Assembly: GCF_036226885.1 (NCBI RefSeq)
Contig: NZ_CP109027.1
Location: 6,138,001-6,202,000, forward strand
Length of the DNA stretch: 64,000 nucleotides
Direction: 5' to 3'
Source of the DNA: Streptomyces sp. NBC_00663
GTDB lineage: Bacteria; Actinomycetota; Actinomycetes; Streptomycetales; Streptomycetaceae
Part shown: one piece after another, positions 8,695 to 16,625 of the stretch
Position numbering within the stretch: the stretch's first letter is position 1
How the letters are laid out: every line of letters starts with the position of its first letter
Translations under genes and position numbers: made by a program
The notes under the pieces: generated by a model
The model's input: only the letters and a program-made list of their open reading frames with translations
Told to the model about the DNA's origin: nothing
Database searches by the model: none

Positions 8695-10173
8695 TCACTC
8701 ACGCAGTGCGAACCACAACTCCATGCGTACGTCGGGGTCGTCGAGGTCGGTGTCGAGCAACCCCGCGCACTTGGCGACCCGCTGCCGCACGGTGTTGCGG
8801 TGCACGGCGAGTGCCACCGCCGTCCGGTCCCAACTGCCGTGCAGGGACAGCCAGGTGCGCAGGGTGTCCAGCAGGGCGGGGGAGCCGGCGAGGGGCGCGA
8901 GGAGGGCACGGGCGTGTGCCTCGGCCTCGTCGGCCGGGACGAGAGCGGCGAGGCCCGGCCGCCCGCCGTGCCGGACCAGGGCGGTACGGGTGGCGTGCGC
9001 GCGGGCCAGAGCGCGGGCGGCCTGGGTGTCGGCGAGGGCCCAGTCACGCGGCTCGACGGCGCCACTGACGCCGAGGGTCCAGCCGGCCTGAGGGGCGACC
9101 GGCTCCCGCCCGGCGGGCACGAGCACCCGTACGACGTCCTCGGCGAGGTCGACCAGCGGCGAGCCGAGCGCGGCGCCGAGCGCGGAGGCGGACACGGTGT
9201 CGGGAGCGGCCGTCTCCCGGGCCCGCGCCTCCGGGGCCGCGTGCACCACCACCCACCGCCCCGCGCCCAGCAGCACCGCCACCTCCTCCGGCCGGCCGCC
9301 CAGCAGCAGCCGTACCAGCGCCGAGGACCGGGCCGCTCCCGAGCCGCTCTGGTGCTCGCCGGTGAGGAGGGAGAGCAGGACGGCGGCGACGGAGGCGATG
9401 GTGTGGTCGCCGGGTTCGCGGGCGGGGGCGGCCACCCCGAGGACGAAGCCCCGACCGGCGCCGAGGGCGTAGGCGGCGAGATGAACGCCGGCGGCGGTGT
9501 GGGTGGCGGAGGTGGGGGTGCCGGGGCCGGAGGGGCGTACGACCTGGGCGAGCTCGGCCAGCGCGTCCCGGGCGGCGTCCGCCACGACGCGCCCCGCCGC
9601 CGCGATCTCCGTCCCCTCCGGCCCGTACAGCACCGCCCGCCCGGAGAGCCGCTGCGCCAGTTGCCGCAGCACCGACGGCACCGGATCCGGGCGGGACGCG
9701 GCGGCGGCGAGGCTCTGCTGGGCCTCGGTCACGCGCCGGAGTTCGGCGAGGCGGGCCTGGGCCATGAGCTGCCAGACCGCGCGGGCCACACCGGAGAAGG
9801 TGGTCTGGGGCGGGACCTCGATCAGGGGGAGTTCATAGGCGTCGCAGGCCGCCACCAGGGCGCGCGGCACGGTGTCGTGCACCGGCGCGAGACCGAAGCC
9901 CAGGGCCGCTCCGCCCGCCGCCACGATCCGGGAGACGTAGTCGTCGAAGTACGCCCCCGACCCGGCCGCCTCCGGCACATGCACGCCCGCGGTCAGCAGC
10001 AGCTCGCCGCCCAGCAGATACGGGTACGGGTCGGCCATCTCCGAGGTGTGCGCCCAGTGGATGACGGCGGCCGGGTCCACGGGGCCCGCGATCTGCCGCA
10101 GCGCGAGGTCCTCGCGGGCCAGCAGTGCGGCCAGCGGGACGGGTGGGGTGGGTGGGACGGCCGGGTCCGGCAT
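8695..10173 (-). CDS. PucR-family transcriptional regulator
   Basis: The 492-residue protein has the PucR layout: an N-terminal purine-catabolism domain (LAALLAREDLALRQIAGP through LPLIEVPPQTTFSGVARAVW, residues about 10-130), a central GGDEF-like or ligand region, and a C-terminal helix-turn-helix with SWDRTAVALAVHRNTVRQRV (about residues 455-475). It is divergent from the solute symporter/agmatinase operon. It probably activates these nitrogen-scavenging genes in response to the transported compound, which is an inference from orientation. Confidence 0.85.
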   Translation of the reverse strand: MPDPAVPPTPPVPLAALLAREDLALRQIAGPVDPAAVIHWAHTSEMADPYPYLLGGELLLTAGVHVPEAAGSGAYFDDYVSRIVAAGGAALGFGLAPVHDTVPRALVAACDAYELPLIEVPPQTTFSGVARAVWQLMAQARLAELRRVTEAQQSLAAAASRPDPVPSVLRQLAQRLSGRAVLYGPEGTEIAAAGRVVADAARDALAELAQVVRPSGPGTPTSATHTAAGVHLAAYALGAGRGFVLGVAAPAREPGDHTIASVAAVLLSLLTGEHQSGSGAARSSALVRLLLGGRPEEVAVLLGAGRWVVVHAAPEARARETAAPDTVSASALGAALGSPLVDLAEDVVRVLVPAGREPVAPQAGWTLGVSGAVEPRDWALADTQAARALARAHATRTALVRHGGRPGLAALVPADEAEAHARALLAPLAGSPALLDTLRTWLSLHGSWDRTAVALAVHRNTVRQRVAKCAGLLDTDLDDPDVRMELWFALRE

Positions 10174-10296
10174 GGTGTGCGTTTCCTTCAGTCGGAACGG
10201 CCTCGGTGGATGAAACGTACACTTCGCAGCCGCTTTCCGGCCACCTAATGTCGGTGCTCGTCACCCGCCGGCGAGACCCGAGCGAAGGAGGCCCCC

Positions 10297-11754
10297 ATGG
10301 CCATCGACTACACAGTCATCGTCGTCTATCTGCTCGGCATGCTGGCCGTGGGCTGGTGGGGCATGCGCCGCGCCAAGTCCAAGAGCGAGTTCCTGGTCGC
10401 GGGCCGTCGCCTCGGCCCCGCGATGTACTCCGGCACGATGGCCGCCATCGTCCTCGGCGGCGCCTCCACCATCGGCGGCGTCGGCCTCGGCTACCAGTAC
10501 GGCCTCTCCGGCGCCTGGATGGTCTTCACCATCGGCCTCGGGCTCCTCGCCCTCTCCGTCTTCTTCTCCGCCCGCATCGCCCGCCTGAAGGTCTACACCG
10601 TCTCCGAGATGCTGGATCTCCGGTACGGCGGCCGGGCCGGGGTCATCTCCGGCCTCGTCATGTGGGCGTACACCCTCATGCTCGCGGTGACGTCCACCAT
10701 CGCCTACGCCACGATCTTCGACGTCCTCTTCGACATGAACCGGACCGTCGCGATCGTCCTCGGCGGCTCGATCGTCGTCGCGTACTCGACGCTCGGCGGC
10801 ATGTGGTCCATCACCCTGACCGACATGGTGCAGTTCGTCGTCAAGACGATCGGCGTACTGCTCCTGCTCCTGCCCATCGCGGTCGTCAAGGCGGGCGGCT
10901 TCGGCGAGATGAAGGCGAAGCTGCCGACCTCGTACTTCGACCCGCTGGGCATCGGCGGCGAGACGATCTTCACGTACGTCCTGATCTATACGTTCGGCAT
11001 GCTCATCGGACAGGACATCTGGCAGCGCGTCTTCACCGCCCGCAGCGACACGACGGCCAAGTGGGGCGGCACGGTCGCGGGCACCTACTGCCTCGTGTAC
11101 GCCCTCGCCGGCGCCGTCATCGGCACGGCGGCCAAAGTCCTCTACCCGAACCTGGCCAACGCGGACGACGCCTTCGCGACGATCGTCAAGGACGAACTGC
11201 CGGTCGGCGTACGGGGCCTGGTGCTGGCCGCCGCGCTCGCCGCCGTGATGTCGACGTCCTCCGGTGCGCTGATTGCCTGCGCGACCGTGGCCAACAACGA
11301 CATCTGGTCGCGGCTGCGCGGAAAGGTCACGGGCGGCGAGCGGGACGAGGTGGCGGGCAACCGCGCCTTCATCCTCATCATGGGCGTCGGCGTCATCGGC
11401 ACGGCCATCGCCCTCAACAACGTCGTCGAGGCGCTGACGGTGGCGTACAACCTGCTCGTCGGCGGCCTCCTCGTGCCGATCCTCGGCGGCCTGCTGTGGA
11501 AGCGCGGCACGGTGTACGGCGCGCTCGCCTCCGTGATCGTCGGCGGCCTCGCGGTCGTCGGCCTGATGGCGGGCTACGGCATCCTCGCCAACGAGCCCGT
11601 CTACTACGGCCTGCTCTCGTCCCTCGCCGCCTATGTCGTCGTGTCCCTGGCGACCCCCGCGACCGACGAGGCCGTCCTCACCGCGTGGCGCGAGCGGCTG
11701 GCCGGCCGCGCCGCCCCCGAACTCGTGTCCGAACCGGTCCCGGCTCCCCAGTAG
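10297..11754 (+). CDS. Sodium:solute symporter (SSS family), putative guanidino-compound uptake
   Basis: The 485-residue protein has about 13 membrane segments. It shows the SSS N-terminal core (FLVAGRRLGPAMYSGTMAAI, GGASTIGGVGLGYQYGLSG) and the signature region MLIGQDIWQRVFTARSDTTA. The ATG has GGAGG five bases upstream. It is followed by an agmatinase-family hydrolase and a TPP enzyme and faces a PucR regulator. The substrate is therefore likely agmatine, a guanidino acid or a related nitrogen compound; specificity cannot be read from the sequence. Confidence 0.85.
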   Translation: MAIDYTVIVVYLLGMLAVGWWGMRRAKSKSEFLVAGRRLGPAMYSGTMAAIVLGGASTIGGVGLGYQYGLSGAWMVFTIGLGLLALSVFFSARIARLKVYTVSEMLDLRYGGRAGVISGLVMWAYTLMLAVTSTIAYATIFDVLFDMNRTVAIVLGGSIVVAYSTLGGMWSITLTDMVQFVVKTIGVLLLLLPIAVVKAGGFGEMKAKLPTSYFDPLGIGGETIFTYVLIYTFGMLIGQDIWQRVFTARSDTTAKWGGTVAGTYCLVYALAGAVIGTAAKVLYPNLANADDAFATIVKDELPVGVRGLVLAAALAAVMSTSSGALIACATVANNDIWSRLRGKVTGGERDEVAGNRAFILIMGVGVIGTAIALNNVVEALTVAYNLLVGGLLVPILGGLLWKRGTVYGALASVIVGGLAVVGLMAGYGILANEPVYYGLLSSLAAYVVVSLATPATDEAVLTAWRERLAGRAAPELVSEPVPAPQ

Positions 11755-11820
11755 AGTCGGACAAGAAGTAGTACATATCACTCCATGCGCGATGAAGCGT
11801 AGGAAAGAAGGCATTACCTC

Positions 11821-12792
11821 ATGAGCAGCAACGAGACGCCCCGCGGCCCCGTCGACTCCTCCCGCATCCCGCGGTACGCCGGCCCCGCGACCTTCGCCCG
11901 GCTGCCCCGCCTCGACGAGGTCGGCCGCGCCGACGTCGCCGTGGTGGGCGTGCCGTTCGACTCGGGCGTCTCGTACCGGCCGGGCGCCCGCTTCGGCGGC
12001 AACGCGATCCGCGAGGCGTCCCGGCTGCTGCGCCCGTACAACCCCGCGCAGGACGCGTCCCCCTTCGCCCTCGCCCAGGTCGCGGACGGAGGGGACATCG
12101 CGGTCAACCCGTTCAACATCAACGAGGCCGTGGAGACGATCGAGGCGGCGGCCGACGACCTACTGGGGACGGGGGCGCGGCTGATGACGCTCGGCGGCGA
12201 CCACACCATCGCGCTGCCCCTGTTGCGGTCCGTCGCCAAGAAGCACGGCCCGGTGGCCCTGCTCCACTTCGACGCCCACCTCGACACCTGGGACACCTAC
12301 TTCGGTGCCGAGTACACGCACGGCACCCCGTTCCGCCGCGCGGTCGAGGAGGGCATCCTCGACACCTCCGCCCTCTCCCACGTCGGCACGCGCGGCCCGC
12401 TGTACGGCAAGCAGGACCTCACCGACGACGAGAAGCTGGGCTTCGGCATCGTGACGTCGGCGGACGTCATGCGGCGAGGCGTGGACGAGATCGCCGACCA
12501 GCTGCGCGGGCGCATCGGCGACCGTCCCCTCTACATCTCCATCGACATCGACTGCCTCGACCCGGCCCACGCGCCCGGCACGGGCACGCCGGAGGCGGGC
12601 GGCATGACGTCGAGGGAGCTCCTGGAGATCCTCCGGGGGTTGGCTGGGTGTCACCTGGTCTCGGCGGACGTCGTCGAGGTGGCCCCCGCGTACGATCACG
12701 CGGAGATCACGTCGGTGGCCGCGTCCCACACGGCGTACGAACTGACCACGATCATGTCCCGCCAGATCGCCCAGGAGAAGGCAGCGAAGTGA
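11821..12792 (+). CDS. speB: Agmatinase/guanidino-acid ureohydrolase
   Basis: The 323-residue ureohydrolase removes urea from agmatine or a guanidino acid. All binuclear manganese motifs are present: GGDHTIALP (about residue 121), HFDAHLDTWDTY (about 145) and SIDIDCLDPAHAPGTGTPEAGG (about 240). Arginase, agmatinase, guanidinobutyrase and guanidinopropionase share these motifs, so the exact substrate is open; agmatinase or guanidinobutyrase fits the neighbours best. The gene lies 66 bp after the symporter and overlaps the TPP enzyme gene by four bases (GTGA). Confidence 0.88.
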   Translation: MSSNETPRGPVDSSRIPRYAGPATFARLPRLDEVGRADVAVVGVPFDSGVSYRPGARFGGNAIREASRLLRPYNPAQDASPFALAQVADGGDIAVNPFNINEAVETIEAAADDLLGTGARLMTLGGDHTIALPLLRSVAKKHGPVALLHFDAHLDTWDTYFGAEYTHGTPFRRAVEEGILDTSALSHVGTRGPLYGKQDLTDDEKLGFGIVTSADVMRRGVDEIADQLRGRIGDRPLYISIDIDCLDPAHAPGTGTPEAGGMTSRELLEILRGLAGCHLVSADVVEVAPAYDHAEITSVAASHTAYELTTIMSRQIAQEKAAK

Positions 12793-14474
12793 CCCACGAC
12801 CACGACCTGGTGCTCCGCCCGACGGAGGCGCAGACCGCCGCCGCCCTGAACCCGCCCGCCGGCCGGAACGGCGGAGACCTGGTCGTGGAGACACTGGCCG
12901 CGCTCGGCACGACGACGGTCTTCGGGCTGCCGGGCCAGCACGCGCTCGGCATGTTCGACGCGCTGCGGCGCAGCGATCTGCGGTACGTGGGCCTGCGCGT
13001 GGAGAACAACGCCGGGTTCGCGGCGGACGCGTACGGCCGTATCACGGGCGAGGCGGCCCCGCTGCTGCTGTCGACGGGCCCGGGTGCGCTGACGTCGCTG
13101 GCCGCGCTCCAGGAGGCGGCGGCGGCCTCGGCCCCGGTGCTGGCGATCAGCAGCCAGATCCCGACGGCGGGCCTGGGGGGCGGCCGGCACGGCTACCTCC
13201 ATGAACTCCCCGACCAGTCCGCTTCCTTCCGAGGCGTGGTGAAGTCGGTCCACACCGTGCGCACCCAGTCCCAGATCCCGTCCGCGATCGAGGCGGCCTG
13301 GAAGTCGGCGCTGACCGCCCCGCACGGCCCGGTGTGGGTGGAGATCCCGCAGGACGTGCTGCTGGCTCCGACCCTGATCCCCGTGGTGACGGGCGGCGAC
13401 GCGTTCCCGGAAGAACTGCCCCCGCGCGTCGAACTGACGGCGGCGGCAGCGGACTTGCTGTCGAAGGCGGCCCGTCCGGCGATCATCGCGGGCGGGGGAG
13501 TCGTACGCTCGGACGCCTCGCGCAAGCTGCGTCAGCTGGCGGAGCTGCTCCAGGCCCCGGTCGTGACGACGCCGGGCGGCAAGGGGGCGTTCCCCTGGCG
13601 CCACCCCCTGTCCCTCCAGTCCTGGATCGAGGACCGGTACGTCACGGACTTCCTGGAGGACGCGGACGTACTGCTGGTGGTGGGTTCGGGACTGGGTGAA
13701 CTGTCGTCGAACTACCACACGTTCAAGCCCCGCGGCCGGGTCATCCAGATCGAGGCCGACCTCGGCAAGCTGGAGTCGAACCACCCGGCGCTGGGCATTC
13801 ACGCGGACGCGCGGTTGGCGTTGCAGGCGCTGCTGGAGACGGTGGAGGAGCGCGAGGACGTCCACGCGGCGGAACGGGTGGGAGAGGTGCTGGGCCGGGT
13901 GGCCGCCCGTATCGCCGCCCAGGAACTCACCCTGGAGCAGGACGTGTTGGCGTCGGTGCGCAAGGCACTCCCCGCCGACTCCCCGTCCTTCTGGGACATG
14001 ACGATCCTCGCGTATTGGGCCTGGTCCGCCTTCGACGCCAAGGGCCCCAACCTCCTCCACTCCGCCCAGGGCGCCGGCGGCCTCGGCTACGGATTCCCGG
14101 CGGCGCTGGGCGCGGCGGTGGCCGACGGTTCGCGTCCGGTGCTGGCGGTGTCGGGGGACGGCGGTGCGCTGTATTCGATTGCCGAGCTCGCGACCGCTCG
14201 CCAGTACGACCTGAACGTGACGTGGCTGATCGTCGACGACGGCGGCTACGGCATCCTGCGCGAGTACATGACGGACGCGTTCGGCGAGGCCACGGCGACC
14301 GAACTGACCCGCCCGGACTATGTGGCGCTGGCGGAGTCCTTCGGGGTGCCGGGGGTGCGGACGACGCCGGAGGAGCTGGAGGCGGACCTGGCGAAGGCGT
14401 TGGGGGAGCCTGGGCCTTCGGTGGTGGTGCTTCCGGCGGTGCTGCGGATGTTCGCGCCTACGCATCTGGGCTGA
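12789..14474 (+). CDS. Thiamine pyrophosphate-dependent enzyme (acetolactate synthase-like)
   Basis: The 561-residue protein shows the three-domain TPP layout: an N-terminal pyrimidine domain with the catalytic glutamate in GLRVENNAGFAADAYGR, a central domain, and a C-terminal diphosphate domain with the GDGG metal motif (VSGDGGALYSIAELATA). It resembles acetolactate synthase large subunits and benzoylformate decarboxylases but lies far from ilv genes. Coupled GTGA overlap with the ureohydrolase suggests it acts in the same catabolic route, perhaps decarboxylating a 2-oxo acid made from the carbon skeleton. GTG 12789 has AGGAG eleven bases upstream. No small regulatory subunit follows. Confidence 0.8.
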   Translation: MTHDHDLVLRPTEAQTAAALNPPAGRNGGDLVVETLAALGTTTVFGLPGQHALGMFDALRRSDLRYVGLRVENNAGFAADAYGRITGEAAPLLLSTGPGALTSLAALQEAAAASAPVLAISSQIPTAGLGGGRHGYLHELPDQSASFRGVVKSVHTVRTQSQIPSAIEAAWKSALTAPHGPVWVEIPQDVLLAPTLIPVVTGGDAFPEELPPRVELTAAAADLLSKAARPAIIAGGGVVRSDASRKLRQLAELLQAPVVTTPGGKGAFPWRHPLSLQSWIEDRYVTDFLEDADVLLVVGSGLGELSSNYHTFKPRGRVIQIEADLGKLESNHPALGIHADARLALQALLETVEEREDVHAAERVGEVLGRVAARIAAQELTLEQDVLASVRKALPADSPSFWDMTILAYWAWSAFDAKGPNLLHSAQGAGGLGYGFPAALGAAVADGSRPVLAVSGDGGALYSIAELATARQYDLNVTWLIVDDGGYGILREYMTDAFGEATATELTRPDYVALAESFGVPGVRTTPEELEADLAKALGEPGPSVVVLPAVLRMFAPTHLG

Positions 14475-14908
14475 GCGGGAAGCGGGATCTCCGCCCAGGT
14501 CGCTTTCCCGATGCCGTGCAGGCGGGGGCAGCAGCCCCAACGCGCGGCAAGGGCACTGATGATGGCCAGGCCGCGCCCCTGTTCGTCGTCGGCCTTGGCC
14601 CGCCGCCGCTCCGGGCGAGCGTTGTTGGCGTCAGCGACTTCCACGCGCAGGCGGCCGTCGTACTGGGCGACGCGTACGCCGATCTGGCGGCCGGTGGGGG
14701 TGCGGGCGTGCCGAATGGCGTTGCTCATGAGCTCGGACAGCAGGAGTTCCGCGGTGTCGGCGATGTCGTCGTCGATGTTCCAGTCGGTGAGCTGTGCACG
14801 CAGGAGTGCTCGCGCGCGACCTGCGCTGCGGGGGCCGTGGGATAACCGCCATTGCGTTTCCGGCATGGCGGGGGTTGCGGGCGGTGAGGGTGCGGTGTGG
14901 GCTGGCAT
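14318..14908 (-). CDS. ATP-binding protein, anti-sigma-factor (HATPase_c, RsbW-like) type
   Basis: The 196-residue protein has the serine-kinase/anti-sigma ATPase fold common in Streptomyces: WNIDDDIADTAELLLSELMSNAIRHA (N box), RVEVADANNARPERR (G1-like box) and EQGRGLAIISALAARWG (G2 box), ending the domain at TWAEIPLP. These proteins usually bind sigma factors or STAS partners. ATG 14908 has GGAGGT four bases upstream. About 50 C-terminal residues beyond the domain overlap the 3' end of the convergent TPP gene by 157 bp, an unusually long overlap. It is divergent from the GntR gene and shares palindromic operators with it. Confidence 0.75.
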   Translation of the reverse strand: MPAHTAPSPPATPAMPETQWRLSHGPRSAGRARALLRAQLTDWNIDDDIADTAELLLSELMSNAIRHARTPTGRQIGVRVAQYDGRLRVEVADANNARPERRRAKADDEQGRGLAIISALAARWGCCPRLHGIGKATWAEIPLPAQPRCVGANIRSTAGSTTTEGPGSPNAFARSASSSSGVVRTPGTPKDSASAT

Positions 14909-14939
14909 GAAGACCTCCGAAGCGCTGGGTAACACTTCA

Positions 14940-14953
14940 CATCTCTAGAGATG
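14940..14953. promoter_or_regulatory. Operator copy 1: perfect palindrome CATCTCTAGAGATG
   Basis: A perfect 14-bp palindrome lies 31 bp upstream of the ATP-binding protein ATG. It sits inside a wider imperfect repeat with ACTTCA and TGAAGT flanks (14932-14958), so one side may be bound more strongly. Two further copies of the core lie between here and the GntR start. Confidence 0.7.
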
Positions 14954-14984
14954 AAGTGAAGCGCTCGATTTCGACTCAGGCAAT

Positions 14985-15000
14985 ACATCTCTAGAGATGT
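14985..15000. promoter_or_regulatory. Operator copy 2: perfect palindrome ACATCTCTAGAGATGT
   Basis: This 16-bp perfect palindrome has the same core as the copy at 14940 and lies between the divergent genes. Centre-to-centre distance from copy 1 is about 46 bp. Confidence 0.7.
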
Positions 15001-15059
15001 GCCCGAAATTGCCCGGAGGGGGCGTCCTTCTGCTGCGGGCGAGTGACCTCTGGTGCCTA

Positions 15060-15076
15060 GGATGTCTAGAGATGAT
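15060..15076. promoter_or_regulatory. Operator copy 3: degenerate GATGTCTAGAGATGATC core
   Basis: A third TCTAGAGATG core lies 16-32 bp before the GntR start codon, overlapping its leader. Placement over the regulator's own start region is typical of autoregulation. Confidence 0.6.
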
Positions 15077-15091
15077 CGAAGGAGGGCTTGG

Positions 15092-15850
15092 ATGAACAGC
15101 CGGGAGGCGGGGCGGCAGCCCAAGTACCAGCGCATCGCCGCGGAGTTGCGGGCGGCTGTCGAGGCCGGCGAGTACGGGCCGGGGGCGCGGCTCCCTGGCG
15201 AGAACGACCTCATGGCGAAGTACGAGGTGGCTCGTATGACGGCCCGGCAGGCGCTCGGCGTCCTCCAGGCCGAGGGCATCGTGGAGGCGCGCAAAGGTGC
15301 CGGGGTGTTCGTCCGGGACTTCAGGCCCATCCGGCGACGGGGCATCGAGCGCCTGGCGTCTGCCGGTTGGGGTGAGGGCCGTTCCATCTGGACGGCGGAC
15401 TCCGAAGGGCGTGAGCTCGCGGTCGACTGCGTCGAGGTGGCCGAGGAAGATGTTCCGTCGGTGATCGCCGGAGTCCTGGAGCTGGAGGAAGGGTCCCGGG
15501 TCTGCGTCCGGCGCCGTCGCTACACCCTCGACGACAAGCCCGTACTGCTCGCCACCTCCTACCTCCCCGCCGACCTCGCCTCCGACACTCCGATCGCACA
15601 GCCTGACACCGGCCCCGGCGGCATCTACGCCCGGCTCGCCGAACTGGGCCGTGGTCCGGTCCGCTTCCGCGAGGAGATCCGTTCCCGTATGCCGAACACG
15701 GACGAGGCGGACCGACTGTCACTGCCGTCAGGGGTGCCGGTGATGCTCGTCGCGCGCACGGCTTACGACGCCGAGGGCGTCGCCGTCGAGGTGAACGAGA
15801 TGGTGTTGGACTCTTCCGCGTACGTGCTGGAGTACGGCTTCGAGGCCTGA
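15092..15850 (+). CDS. GntR-family regulator with UTRA ligand domain
   Basis: The 252-residue protein has a winged-helix GntR domain (PKYQRIAAELRAAVEAGEYG, then LMAKYEVARMTARQALGVLQ, residues about 8-75). It is followed by a UTRA-type ligand domain (RVCVRRRRYTLDDKPVLLAT ... VMLVARTAYDAEGVAVEVNE), placing it in the HutC-like branch. The ATG at 15092 has GGAGG seven bases upstream; upstream in-frame codons lie in the operator. It is divergent from an anti-sigma-like ATPase and most likely binds the three CTAGAG palindromes, repressing both genes. The inducer is unknown. Confidence 0.85.
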   Translation: MNSREAGRQPKYQRIAAELRAAVEAGEYGPGARLPGENDLMAKYEVARMTARQALGVLQAEGIVEARKGAGVFVRDFRPIRRRGIERLASAGWGEGRSIWTADSEGRELAVDCVEVAEEDVPSVIAGVLELEEGSRVCVRRRRYTLDDKPVLLATSYLPADLASDTPIAQPDTGPGGIYARLAELGRGPVRFREEIRSRMPNTDEADRLSLPSGVPVMLVARTAYDAEGVAVEVNEMVLDSSAYVLEYGFEA

Positions 15851-15854
15851 GGCC

Positions 15855-16403
15855 TCAGCGGATGTCCCATTCGTCGGTCGGCACGCAGTCATGCAGCGTG
15901 TAGGCCCAGTCCTGGAACGGCCCGACGAAGAACGCCCGGGTCAGGAGGATGTCGTCGGCGCGCTGCGCACGCGCCATGACTCCGAGTTCGTCCGAAACCG
16001 CGTCACCCTCTACGGAGAAGGTGCGCGTCAGGCCGAGGGATTCCGCGTAGTCGTGCAATTGATCCGCCAGAGTGGAGGGCGCTCGGCCGATCAATTGCAC
16101 CTCGCCGATCGAGACCTGCGGACCGCAGAGGGCGTCCACGGCGACGCAGGCCAACTCGCCCGACTTTCTGTAGTACGCCGTTACAGCGGTGACGTACTGC
16201 GGTGCGTCGTCGGGCCGGAAGTGGGTCCGACGGGCCAGAGCGCCATGCGACCGGGACATCGGGCGGTCGGCGCCTGAGAAGCCCTGTGCCTTCATTGCAC
16301 TGGCCGCTTCATCGTGACTCATGCCGTAGTGCAGCGGGCCCACGTGCTCGAAGGGGACGTATCCCCACTGCAACCGATCGGTTTCGTCTGTGACGGACCA
16401 CAT
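15855..16403 (-). CDS. Hypothetical cytoplasmic protein
   Basis: I do not recognise this 182-residue protein. It has no signal peptide or membrane segment. It has a mixed alpha/beta look with conserved-looking turns such as PLHYGMSHDEAASAMKAQGF near the N terminus and LACVAVDALCGPQVSIG in the middle, and it ends CVPTDEWDIR. ATG 16403 has GGAGG nine bases upstream. It runs convergently into the GntR gene with only a few bases between the stops. Confidence 0.65.
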   Translation of the reverse strand: MWSVTDETDRLQWGYVPFEHVGPLHYGMSHDEAASAMKAQGFSGADRPMSRSHGALARRTHFRPDDAPQYVTAVTAYYRKSGELACVAVDALCGPQVSIGEVQLIGRAPSTLADQLHDYAESLGLTRTFSVEGDAVSDELGVMARAQRADDILLTRAFFVGPFQDWAYTLHDCVPTDEWDIR

Positions 16404-16508
16404 GCGCAAATTCCTCCTTCAGGGCAAGGAGAGGCTAAGCGATGTGTCCGAACGAGGTGACGGTGACCAGCGCCAGCAAGTCCCGGGCCTCGGCGCTAAG
16501 TTGTGCCC

Positions 16509-16625
16509 ATGGCGACCCGAGGCCCCGGCAGAACCGCCCGATGGGCGAAGGCCCTTGCGGTGTTCGTGTTTCTTGTGCCGCTGCCCCTGGTGATCTGGTT
16601 CATGGCGTCGTACCCGGGGTCCTGA
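16509..16625 (+). CDS. Small single-pass membrane protein (38 aa)
   Basis: The short ORF encodes a basic N terminus (MATRGPGRTARWAKAL) followed by one strongly hydrophobic helix (AVFVFLVPLPLVIWFMA, residues about 17-33). The positive-inside start and clean single helix suggest a real membrane miniprotein. Against it, no good ribosome site is visible upstream, and its last 26 bases overlap the 3' end of the convergent phytase-like gene. Confidence 0.4.
   Translation: MATRGPGRTARWAKALAVFVFLVPLPLVIWFMASYPGS

Noticed and set aside
8642..8698. N-terminal extension of the phosphatase-family protein
   Set aside because: It would overlap the end of the PucR gene and lacks a ribosome site; the ATG at 8641 is better supported.
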